DNA from: an uncultured Rhizobiaceae group bacterium
GTDB taxonomy: Bacteria > Pseudomonadota > Alphaproteobacteria > Rhizobiales > Rhizobiaceae
Direction: 5' to 3'
Assembly (NCBI GenBank): GCA_938030645.1
Contig: CALHHQ010000133.1
Span: 1 to 5,041 of the forward strand
DNA: 5,041 nt
Positions 1 through 5,041 of the stretch are shown piece after piece. Position 1 is the first letter of the stretch; each line of letters starts with the position of its first letter. The position numbers were made by a program, and so were the translations under genes. Under the pieces are notes generated by a model that did no database searches, was not told the DNA's origin, and saw only the letters and a program-made list of their open reading frames with translations.

Positions 1-548
1 GGCGTGAGATCAAGCGTATCTGGATCAATCCCTTTTGGGGTCGCAAAAAACTGTCGTGCTTCTGATTCTGAAAATCCAGCCAATCGTGTTGCTTCGAAAT
101 AAGCGACAATGCCGTCTGCTTTTTTGATCTGTTTTTTCAACTTAATCGATATATCTGCGGCCAATCCCATACGTATATGGACGGCCTGTTCCAACCGCAG
201 TTCCACATCTTTGTATGCACCGCCCATGACAGATTTGAACGGTGATATCATATCACCAATCACATATTCTGGTGCATCGTGTAGCAGCGCATAGAGTCGA
301 TCTTCGCGGCTTGGAGTTTTCAAGAGATGCGCTGTTACTTGCTCCACAAGTAGAGAATGTTGAGCCACTGAAAAAGCATGGTCTCCATTGGTTTGGCCGT
401 TCCAACGAGCCACGCGCGCTAGCCCATGGGCGATGTCTTCGAGTTCCACATCAAGCGGAGACGGATCGAGCAAATCAAGGCGACGACCTGACAACATGCG
501 CTGCCAAGCACGGGGCGTTTCTTGTTCGGACTTACTCAACTTGGCCAT
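1..548 (-). CDS. YfbR-like HD-domain phosphohydrolase, 3' end cut by window edge
   Basis: This frame is open from an ATG at 546-548 to the window edge, giving 182 residues without a stop; the C-terminus is missing. It reads as an HD-domain metal-dependent phosphohydrolase of the YfbR (5'-deoxynucleotidase) type. Visible landmarks are R48-W49, G56-D57-H58 region (motif GDHAFSVAQHS), the HD pair in LLHDAPEYVIGDM at about residues 89-100, and a later KKAD at about 142-145. Their order and spacing match, from memory, the RW, SEH, HDASEVLTGD and QAD motifs of E. coli YfbR, which hydrolyses deoxynucleoside 5'-monophosphates; substrate here is inferred, not shown. The start lies inside the 3' end of ygfZ, overlapping it by 13 bases. 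A GGAG sits only about 2 bases before the ATG, which is too close to be ideal, so the exact start is less certain than the family. Translational coupling to ygfZ is likely. Confidence 0.88.
   Translation of the reverse strand, partial: MAKLSKSEQETPRAWQRMLSGRRLDLLDPSPLDVELEDIAHGLARVARWNGQTNGDHAFSVAQHSLLVEQVTAHLLKTPSREDRLYALLHDAPEYVIGDMISPFKSVMGGAYKDVELRLEQAVHIRMGLAADISIKLKKQIKKADGIVAYFEATRLAGFSESEARQFFATPKGIDPDTLDLT
241..257. repeat. Perfect 17-base palindrome inside the HD gene
   Basis: The plus strand reads GGTGATATCATATCACC: two perfect 8-base arms around a single central C. It lies within the HD coding sequence, over codons of the conserved GDMISPF stretch next to the catalytic HD pair, so part of it is fixed by protein constraint. 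It may be coincidental; no function is assigned. Confidence 0.5.
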
Positions 549-1348
549 TCTCCGGCAAAGAATTCTGGCAATTGAAGTTCGAGTTCAACATCTTCACTGG
601 TGACTTTTGCGCCGATGTCACGAGCTTTGCCTGCACGATCCAAGCGCACCAAAGCCAAACCATGGCTTCCGTTTGAACTCCCCATTGTGCCGACCGTTTT
701 TTCCTGAGCCACAACTTCAGTTCCCATCGCGGGCAGGGGCGCGGAACCGCTTACATGAACAAACCTGCTGCGGGTTGTGCCTCTGTGTTGCATTCGCGAA
801 ACCACCTCTTGGCCAACATAACAACCCTTGGAAAAGTCCACACCCGCACTTGTAAATTGATCCATCATCGCTTCGTGGGGGAACACAGAAGATGTTGAGA
901 AATCTAAGCCGAGTTCAGGAACACCGCGCGAAATGCGGTTTGCATGCCAGTCTTCGCAGGTGGCGTTTGTCTCAGCATCCACCCCATAAAAACGTTTGCC
1001 GAGGGCACCCTCTCGCGGATCGGTACCATCAGTATTTTCCCATGTGACGAACACTTTGCGGTCATCAGGCGAAAGATCGACCGCAGCGCGAAGTCTATAA
1101 AACATCAATCGCTTCAACAGGTCGTCGCGCATGTCTGCCCGGCAATCTAAAAGAAAGCCACCATCGGATTTTGAGATCAAAAATTCGAAGAGAATTTTCC
1201 CTTGGGGCGTGAGCAACGCGCCAAACGTTGTTCCACCCACATCAAGTTTCTCAACATCGCATGTAACGAGGTTTTGCAAGAAATCTGTCGCCACTTCGCC
1301 AGAGACAGAAAGCAATGCGCGGTCTTCTAAATGGGCTGTTTGGCTCAT
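536..1348 (-). CDS. ygfZ: YgfZ/GcvT-domain folate-binding protein, iron-sulfur cluster maintenance
   Basis: A 270-residue protein with the YgfZ signature KGCYVGQE at residues 174-181, in which C176 matches the conserved cysteine of the family. The N-terminal half has the typical opening (ALLSVSGEVATDFLQNLVT, about 12-30) and the GALLTPQGKILFEFLI stretch at about 43-58. YgfZ is a cytosolic, GcvT-like, tetrahydrofolate-dependent protein that helps make or repair certain iron-sulfur enzymes such as MiaB. At 270 residues it is shorter than E. coli YgfZ (about 326), as is usual for alphaproteobacterial members. The start is an ATG at 1346-1348 preceded by a modest GAG-rich stretch. It begins 21 bases after the upstream exported-protein gene and its TGA overlaps the start of the HD gene by 13 bases, so these three genes are probably co-transcribed. 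Confidence 0.95.
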   Translation of the reverse strand: MSQTAHLEDRALLSVSGEVATDFLQNLVTCDVEKLDVGGTTFGALLTPQGKILFEFLISKSDGGFLLDCRADMRDDLLKRLMFYRLRAAVDLSPDDRKVFVTWENTDGTDPREGALGKRFYGVDAETNATCEDWHANRISRGVPELGLDFSTSSVFPHEAMMDQFTSAGVDFSKGCYVGQEVVSRMQHRGTTRSRFVHVSGSAPLPAMGTEVVAQEKTVGTMGSSNGSHGLALVRLDRAGKARDIGAKVTSEDVELELQLPEFFAGEWPS

Positions 1349-1369
1349 GGTCTCATCTCAAACGATTGA

Positions 1370-2149
1370 TCAGTCGCCAGAGACAAAAAAGTTCCAGCTT
1401 CCATCTGGTTTTATGCCTGCGCGGTAAAAAATGTAACCGCCAAAATTGACAGAATCTTCCACATCACCAGCAGTGAGGACCGTGTACATTTCCACCTTCT
1501 GCGCGGGAGAGAGCGATTTTATCGGCCAGGAAAAGAAATAGGGCCATACATAGAGTTCATCGTCAGTACCGGCGTCAAGGTGGACATAGCCCATCTCTAA
1601 AATCTCAATTAGAATGCCGAGGATTTCTAGACCTTCATCATCACCAGAAAGCGATTTCAAATGATCAATTGGATCGCCTTCAAGCTCTCCAAGCGCAAGA
1701 TTGGTTGCGGTCTCACCTGTGCCCATTAAGTCGCGCAGCTTCTCAATTTCACCTTTTCGGGCGGCCTCCAAAATCAAAGACCGCATACGCTTCACAGGTT
1801 CGGGCAGTTTGCTGAAATCCCGTTGAATTTCAGGCAGCGGGTCTTCGGCATCTTTTGAATCCGCGTTTTGTGAAAAATCAGGCTTAGCCTTCAAACTGCC
1901 ATCGGCTTTGGTTTCTGGCAGTTCATCTGTGGGTATGCCCAAACCTTCGTCGGTAGTTTCAGTCCCAGTCTCAGTGGTTTGGGCTTGTTCCTCAACTCCG
2001 TTTTCGGCTTCATCGTCTTCCACAGGCACTTCAATGCGTTCGGTTTTTACCGTTTCTGCTGCATGGGATGTTGTGAACGATGAGCCGAGAGAAGCTGTGG
2101 CCAACAAAAGAACAGCAACGGACGAACACATGTATTTTGTTCGGGTCAT
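1370..2149 (-). CDS. Exported acidic protein of unknown function with conserved C-terminal domain
   Basis: A 259-residue protein without a recognised function. It has a Sec-type signal peptide: basic start (MTRTK), hydrophobic core at about 10-22, and a likely cleavage after TSHA at residue 30; there is no lipobox, so a soluble periplasmic protein is expected. Residues about 38-105 are low complexity and rich in E, D, T and P, probably a disordered linker. Residues about 114-259 look like a folded domain, with helical LPEPVKRMRSLILEAARKGE, GDPIDHLKSLSGDDEG, an aromatic ELYVWPYFFSWPI, and an ending GSWNFFVSGD. From memory this domain resembles a conserved hypothetical family of Rhizobiales found near ygfZ, but I cannot name a Pfam entry. 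The start is supported by a strong GAGAGG at 2156-2161. It precedes ygfZ by 21 bases and may lead a three-gene unit. Confidence 0.85.
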   Translation of the reverse strand: MTRTKYMCSSVAVLLLATASLGSSFTTSHAAETVKTERIEVPVEDDEAENGVEEQAQTTETGTETTDEGLGIPTDELPETKADGSLKAKPDFSQNADSKDAEDPLPEIQRDFSKLPEPVKRMRSLILEAARKGEIEKLRDLMGTGETATNLALGELEGDPIDHLKSLSGDDEGLEILGILIEILEMGYVHLDAGTDDELYVWPYFFSWPIKSLSPAQKVEMYTVLTAGDVEDSVNFGGYIFYRAGIKPDGSWNFFVSGD

Positions 2150-2155
2150 ATCTGT

Positions 2156-2161
2156 CCTCTC
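2156..2161 (-). promoter_or_regulatory. Ribosome binding site of the exported acidic protein gene
   Basis: On the minus strand GAGAGG lies 6 bases before the ATG at 2147-2149. It is the clearest Shine-Dalgarno sequence among the minus-strand genes and fixes that start. Confidence 0.65.
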
Positions 2162-2182
2162 AAACGTTTATTTGGTCAAGAG

Positions 2183-2210
2183 ACTTTAGCACAACGCATA
2201 TTGAAAACAA
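2183..2210 (-). promoter_or_regulatory. Weak sigma70-type promoter candidate
   Basis: In the 81-base gap upstream of the exported acidic protein, the minus strand has TTGTTT (2205-2210), a 16-base spacer, and TAAAGT (2183-2188). The -35 half matches TTGACA at three positions and the -10 matches TATAAT at four. The expected transcript would have a leader of about 30 bases containing the GAGAGG site. The position is sensible but the match is weak and was found by eye. Confidence 0.25.
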
Positions 2211-2230
2211 AAAGAGAAATCGCGCCTGAA

Positions 2231-2491
2231 CTACTGCAATCGACGGTCGGCGATAAAATGGCCGCTTTCATTGCGGTCCGGCAAATCAGCAATCAAAGCC
2301 GATACAAGTGCATCACCTTCTGCGGTGGAAAGGTTGGTCAAAGCGTTCACAATCGCAGATTCAGCGAGAATGGCAGGCTCAATACCTTCCTGAATAGCGC
2401 TGTTCCAAGCATCTTGAAAAAATTCCAGCGCAACGCGGTGCTTTTCCTCGCGAATTAACGCATCAAGATTGTCAGAATTTTCCTGCAGCAT
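2231..2491 (-). CDS. Small conserved-type protein of unknown function
   Basis: An 86-residue protein, from an ATG at 2489-2491 to a TAG at 2231-2233, with no recognised domain. It lacks a signal peptide, membrane segments and cysteines, and appears mostly alpha-helical and acidic (for example NLDALIREEKHRVALEFF at about 8-25 and AILAESAIVNALTNL at about 40-54). The frame also opens 12 codons further upstream at a GTG (2525-2527), which would give 98 residues. I prefer the ATG because the extra residues (KRQRPLSDGRT) are basic and unlike the rest, and no ribosome site precedes the GTG; the ATG itself has only a poor GGG about 6 bases upstream. The pattern resembles, from memory, small hypothetical proteins of Rhizobiales. 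It sits between two exported proteins on the same strand, 105 bases after the TIGR02301 gene. Confidence 0.65.
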   Translation of the reverse strand: MLQENSDNLDALIREEKHRVALEFFQDAWNSAIQEGIEPAILAESAIVNALTNLSTAEGDALVSALIADLPDRNESGHFIADRRLQ

Positions 2492-2596
2492 AGTTCGCCC
2501 GTCACTTAAAGGTCTTTGCCTCTTCACGTCTTGTTAAGAACCTAGACGGGTCGCGCATGAATGAAAACAGTGTTTTGAAATTCCATGGTTGCAAGG

Positions 2597-3013
2597 TTAA
2601 CGGCCATAGCGTGACGAGATTTGTTCGCTCAATTTTATGGCTTCAACGCGATAACGTTCTGCGGCGGTCAGGGCAGACGGGGTGCAGTTTGAATAGGTCT
2701 GGTTGAACGCATTGTAGCCGCGATTGAACCGCGCAATCATGCGCGCTTTGCGCCGAGGTGCAGGTTCTTCAGATGCAATCAACTGGCTCATGACATCGCG
2801 CCATTTATTGCCTTCTTTGGCTCCACACAGATCGCGCAAGACATGAATAGACCCCAAAACTTCGGCGATGCGCAAAAGCTTTTCATCGTAAGGGGCCACC
2901 ACATCTTCAAATTGCGGCGTGACTTCAACCGTCGGCGCAACAGGTTTTTCCTGTGCAGCAGAAACTTGCAGCAGAGAATACGAAATCAGCACAATGAGAT
3001 TGAGGCGGAGCAT
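2597..3013 (-). CDS. Exported TIGR02301 (DUF2385) family protein
   Basis: A 138-residue protein that matches the uncharacterised alphaproteobacterial family TIGR02301. It has a signal peptide (MLRLNLIVLISYSLLQVSA, cleavage near residues 19-20), so a periplasmic location is expected. The diagnostic part is CGAKEGNKWRDVM (about 63-75), FNRGYNAFNQTYSNCTPSA (about 96-114) and a terminal ISSRYGR. Its only two cysteines, C63 and C110, both lie in these conserved stretches and could form a disulfide once exported; this is inference. The biochemical role of the family is unknown. The ATG at 3011-3013 starts exactly at the signal peptide, although no strong ribosome binding site precedes it. It follows the Nudix gene by 60 bases on the same strand. 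Confidence 0.9.
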   Translation of the reverse strand: MLRLNLIVLISYSLLQVSAAQEKPVAPTVEVTPQFEDVVAPYDEKLLRIAEVLGSIHVLRDLCGAKEGNKWRDVMSQLIASEEPAPRRKARMIARFNRGYNAFNQTYSNCTPSALTAAERYRVEAIKLSEQISSRYGR

Positions 3014-3058
3014 TTTTGTGTCTTAGTCCAGTTCGCAAGTGCTGAAAAGCAGGAAGTT

Positions 3059-3074
3059 GATATCGCTCGATATC
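3059..3074. repeat. Palindrome between Nudix and TIGR02301 genes
   Basis: GATATCG and CGATATC form perfect 7-base arms around a 2-base centre (CT). The repeat reaches into the stop codon of the Nudix gene (3074-3076) and lies about 46 bases upstream of the TIGR02301 start. It could be an operator for the downstream gene. It is not followed by a T-run on the minus strand, so it is not a typical intrinsic terminator. Confidence 0.5.
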
Positions 3075-3520
3075 TAACCGTTGGATGTGGTGGAAAGAAG
3101 TCGCTGGCTTTCCCTCGCGAATTGCAATGTGTTTCCGGTGAGCGGAACCGTTTGCAATTCTTCCAGCTTGAACCACCGCACATCTGCAGCATCATCTCCT
3201 GCAATCGCATCTCCAACAACTTGATTGGTCGCAAACATAGCCAACACATAGTGAATTTCAATCTTGCCTTCTTGATCGGGCATAATGATTTCGTGGTTTT
3301 TGTTGAACACCAAGTCCGAAACGATCAGCGCCGTTTCTTCCTTCACTTCACGAATGGCAGCTTGTTCAAGCGTTTCGCCCACTTCAACCAAACCACCGGG
3401 CATGGCCCAAGTCCCCTCGTTGGGCGTACGGTCTCGTAGAGCCAGCAAGATACGATCCTCACGCCATATGGCGGTGCAGGCTGCGAGAAGCGGGGATGAA
3501 GGATATTTGCGCGACGACAT
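3074..3520 (-). CDS. Nudix hydrolase, ADP-ribose pyrophosphatase/MutT-like
   Basis: A 148-residue protein, a normal length for a single-domain Nudix hydrolase, which cleaves nucleoside diphosphates linked to another group using divalent metal. The Nudix box runs from G43 to L65: G43, E49, R57-E58-V59 and the metal-binding E61-E62 are all present. The usual glycine after EET is alanine (EETAL), a variation that does not touch catalytic residues. Upstream is a strand typical of the fold (LLAACTAIWREDRILLALR, about 11-29), then GTWAMPGG; downstream is the characteristic GDDAADVRWFKLEEL. The substrate cannot be read from sequence; damaged nucleotides, ADP-ribose or related compounds are all possible. 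The frame extends upstream to a TTG at 3572-3574 (166 residues), but the ATG at 3518-3520 fits the family length and leaves room for regulatory sequence. It is divergent from the SRAP gene across 70 bases. Confidence 0.93.
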   Translation of the reverse strand: MSSRKYPSSPLLAACTAIWREDRILLALRDRTPNEGTWAMPGGLVEVGETLEQAAIREVKEETALIVSDLVFNKNHEIIMPDQEGKIEIHYVLAMFATNQVVGDAIAGDDAADVRWFKLEELQTVPLTGNTLQFARESQRLLSTTSNG

Positions 3521-3528
3521 GACTTCGC

Positions 3529-3549
3529 ATAGCGCGCCAAAGGCGCTAT
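3529..3549. repeat. Inverted repeat in the Nudix/SRAP divergent spacer
   Basis: ATAGCGC (3529-3535) and GCGCTAT (3543-3549) are perfect 7-base arms around a 7-base centre, GCCAAAG. The spacer between the two divergent start codons is only 70 bases, so this dyad is well placed to be a shared operator, or a leader hairpin just upstream of the Nudix start. No GTTC-N7-GTTC alphaproteobacterial LexA box is visible in the spacer. Confidence 0.5.
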
Positions 3550-3575
3550 TGCCAAGGGGGAGAGTGCGGCGCAAC

Positions 3576-3583
3576 GGAAAGGG
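3576..3583 (+). promoter_or_regulatory. Ribosome binding site of the SRAP gene
   Basis: GGAAAGGG lies 7 bases before the ATG at 3591. It supports this start, which also places the catalytic cysteine at residue 2 as the family requires. Confidence 0.6.
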
Positions 3584-3590
3584 CTAAGCG

Positions 3591-4346
3591 ATGTGTGGCA
3601 GAATTGGCCTTGATGTGCCGTGGGAAGAACTATTTGGATATTTCCAACTGGTGAAGCCCACCAACATGGTTCCCGAAATGCCGCCGCGTTTTAACATCGC
3701 GCCCACACAGCCACTTTTGATGGTGAACACCAGCATCAACAATCAACGTGAAGCATCTCTTGTGCGTTGGGGGTTAGTGCCCACGTGGGTGAAAGATCCA
3801 AAAGAGTTTACATTGCTTATAAATGCTCGAGCTGAAACCGTGATGGAAAAACCATCGTTCAAAACAGCCATTCGTCACCGCAGAACTTTGGTGCCTGCCA
3901 GTGGATTTTATGAATGGCAGCGTTTCGGGAAAGGCCAGAAAAACCAACCTTATTGGGTGCGTCCAAAAAACGGAGGCATCGTCGCTTTTGGCGGTTTGAT
4001 GGAAACTTACAGCGATCCCAACGGCAGCGAGATCGACACAGGATGTGTAATTTCGACTGATACGAATGAGAGCTTTGCAAAAATTCATCACCGCTTGCCA
4101 CTTGTTATCAAACCGGAAGATTTTGACCGTTGGTTGGATTGCAGAACGCAAGAGCCACGAGACGTGGCAGATCTGATGGTGCCCGTGGATGATGACTATT
4201 TCGAATGTATCCCGATCAGTGACGCCGTGAACAAGGTGGCGAACACTGGAGCAGAGATTCAAACCCCAATCGCATTGCCTGCCGATCCCCGCCCAATAGA
4301 GAAGCCCTCCAAAAAGAAGGACGATGGGCAACTGTCGATGTTTTAA
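3591..4346 (+). CDS. yedK: SRAP-family abasic-site DNA-protein crosslinking protein (YedK/HMCES)
   Basis: A 251-residue SOS-response-associated peptidase family protein. SRAP proteins bind abasic sites in single-stranded DNA and form a stable thiazolidine crosslink through Cys2, shielding the lesion at replication forks. The key residues are present: C2 (start MCGR, exposed after Met removal), N78 and E82 in NARAET, E108 in GFYEW, and H166 in IHHRLP, corresponding to C2, N75, E105 and H160 of E. coli YedK. The start is fixed by this need and by a good ribosome binding site. The core ends near residue 222; a tail of about 25 residues follows, proline- then lysine-rich (KPSKKKDDG), and the protein ends in QLSMF, which closely matches the QL[SD]LF sliding-clamp binding motif. 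The clamp contact is inference. No LexA box is seen upstream, so SOS control is not evident. The exporter gene begins 2 bases after the stop. Confidence 0.95.
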   Translation: MCGRIGLDVPWEELFGYFQLVKPTNMVPEMPPRFNIAPTQPLLMVNTSINNQREASLVRWGLVPTWVKDPKEFTLLINARAETVMEKPSFKTAIRHRRTLVPASGFYEWQRFGKGQKNQPYWVRPKNGGIVAFGGLMETYSDPNGSEIDTGCVISTDTNESFAKIHHRLPLVIKPEDFDRWLDCRTQEPRDVADLMVPVDDDYFECIPISDAVNKVANTGAEIQTPIALPADPRPIEKPSKKKDDGQLSMF

Positions 4347-4348
4347 GC

Positions 4349-4966
4349 ATGATGGAGTTTTTGCCGGCTATGAAGGGCTTCGCCCTTGGTGGAGGCCTGA
4401 TCGTTGCCATCGGTGCGCAAAACGCTTTCATCTTGCGGCAGGGATTGTTGCGTCAAAACGTTTTCATTTTGTGTTTGGTGGCTGCGATTTGTGATGCCGC
4501 GCTTATTGGGTTGGGCGTTGCAGGCATGGGCACGCTGGTGCAGTCCAACAAAACTCTTTTGTGGTTTGTGACCATTGGTGGTGCGATATTTTTAGCGGTC
4601 TATGCGTTGATGGCACTGCGCCGTGCGTTTTCTGAATCGCATCTTGATCCTGCGTCTGAAGGAAAGACTGATCTCAGGCGCGCTTTGGCAATCCTCTTTG
4701 CCTTTACGTTCCTCAATCCTCACGTTTACCTCGATACCGTTGTTCTGGTGGGGGGCATATCTGGACAATATGAAGGTACAAGCAGACTGGTCTTCGCAAT
4801 TGGCGCTATGACCGCATCTTTCGTTTGGTTCTTTTCGTTGGGGTATGGCGCACGTTGGCTGGTGCCGCTGTTTCAAAAGCCCATGGCATGGCGCGTTCTT
4901 GATCTCCTGATTGCAGCGATTATGGCACTTCTTTCAATCTCACTCTTCTTGCGAGCGCTGGCGTGA
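4349..4966 (+). CDS. LysE/ArgO-family amino acid exporter
   Basis: A 205-residue inner-membrane protein of the LysE/ArgO translocator family, which exports basic amino acids such as lysine or arginine by proton-coupled transport. It has the N-terminal family motif IGAQNAFILRQG (residues 21-32) and the central FLNPHVYLDT (121-130), the form shared with E. coli ArgO. About six hydrophobic segments can be seen, near 8-28, 37-60, 70-90, 112-135, 146-167 and 184-203, and the length equals that of the family. The specific substrate is inferred only from the subfamily motifs. The ATG at 4349 lies 2 bases after the SRAP stop and has no clear ribosome binding site, so it is probably translated by coupling; ATGs at 4352 and 4370 are alternatives, the last still preserving the first membrane segment. 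No adjacent ArgP/LysG-type regulator is visible within the window. Confidence 0.92.
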   Translation: MMEFLPAMKGFALGGGLIVAIGAQNAFILRQGLLRQNVFILCLVAAICDAALIGLGVAGMGTLVQSNKTLLWFVTIGGAIFLAVYALMALRRAFSESHLDPASEGKTDLRRALAILFAFTFLNPHVYLDTVVLVGGISGQYEGTSRLVFAIGAMTASFVWFFSLGYGARWLVPLFQKPMAWRVLDLLIAAIMALLSISLFLRALA

Positions 4967-4969
4967 CGA

Positions 4970-5041
4970 ATGCCGCTTGACCAAAAGCCGATCTCGGTTG
5001 ATAAGGAAAGCATGAACACTTGGACAAACACATTCGTAAGT
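4970..5041 (+). CDS. Start of an unidentified gene, cut by the window edge
   Basis: An open frame runs from an ATG at 4970 to the window end (24 codons, no stop), starting 3 bases after the exporter stop as would fit a third gene of the same operon. An in-frame ATG at 5012 has a better ribosome site (AAGGA about 5 bases upstream, in TAAGGAAAGC) and could be the true start. The visible residues (MPLDQKPISVDKESMNTWTN and four more) show no recognisable motif. Such a short frame can also be open by chance. Confidence 0.4.
   Translation, partial: MPLDQKPISVDKESMNTWTNTFVS

Noticed and set aside
187..202. GTTC...GTTC pair resembling an alphaproteobacterial LexA box
   Set aside because: The spacing is 8 rather than 7 bases and it lies inside the HD coding sequence, not upstream of a gene.
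242..676. 144-codon open frame on the plus strand
   Set aside because: It is antisense to the HD and ygfZ genes and shows no motif of its own.
2151..2183. Imperfect hairpin (GTCTCT / AGAGGAC) that would cover the GAGAGG ribosome site
   Set aside because: It has six pairs with a bulge and an 18-base loop, which is too weak to claim regulation without conservation data.
2568..2580. AAAAC-AGT-GTTTT stem as a terminator
   Set aside because: The stem is five pairs, A/T-rich and lacks a GC-rich base, so it would not act as an intrinsic terminator.
2843..3439. 198-codon open frame on the plus strand
   Set aside because: It runs antisense across the TIGR02301 and Nudix genes, which both have clear family motifs; its product is rich in H, N, R and F in the way typical of antisense translations.
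3526..3555. TTGGCA / TATGCG pair as a Nudix promoter
   Set aside because: The -10 match is poor and the predicted start would fall on the start codon; the sequence overlaps the inverted repeat, which explains the resemblance.
3521..3574. Longer Nudix form starting at the TTG at 3572-3574
   Set aside because: The added 18 residues are not part of the Nudix fold and would use up most of the divergent spacer; the ATG at 3520 fits the family.
3774..4331. 185-codon open frame on the minus strand
   Set aside because: It is antisense to the SRAP gene, whose catalytic residues are all in the plus-strand frame.

Overview
The window looks like ordinary chromosome from an alphaproteobacterium, most likely of the order Hyphomicrobiales (Rhizobiales). 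The base composition is moderate, roughly half G+C by eye. The placement rests on a clear member of the alphaproteobacterial family TIGR02301 (DUF2385), on YgfZ and YfbR-like HD proteins of the alphaproteobacterial type, and on a small and a periplasmic conserved protein that resemble, from memory, Rhizobiales hypotheticals. No RNA genes, mobile elements, CRISPR arrays or phage genes were seen, and the window is almost fully coding.

Left part (1-3520, all minus strand, read right to left): a Nudix hydrolase (3074-3520), an exported TIGR02301 protein (2597-3013), a small helical cytosolic protein of unknown function (2231-2491), an exported acidic protein of unknown function (1370-2149), YgfZ (536-1348), and a YfbR-like HD phosphohydrolase that runs off the left edge (1-548). 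Gaps are 60, 105, 81 and 21 bases, and the last two genes overlap by 13 bases. The last three genes may form one transcription unit behind the 81-base gap, which has a good ribosome binding site and a weak promoter candidate.

Right part (3591-5041, plus strand): a SOS-response-associated peptidase (SRAP, YedK/HMCES family), then 2 bases later a LysE/ArgO-type amino acid exporter, then 3 bases later the start of another open frame cut by the window edge. The SRAP and Nudix genes diverge from a 70-base spacer that carries a 7+7 base inverted repeat.

The genes point to housekeeping and damage control: SRAP protects abasic sites in single-stranded DNA, Nudix and HD enzymes clean or trim nucleotides, and YgfZ supports iron-sulfur proteins. 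The most interesting single signal is the extreme C-terminus of the SRAP protein, which ends in QLSMF after a lysine-rich linker. This closely matches the bacterial sliding-clamp binding pentapeptide and suggests recruitment to the replisome, analogous to the PCNA-binding tail of human HMCES. Three short palindromes are also recorded. No clear new multi-gene system was found.
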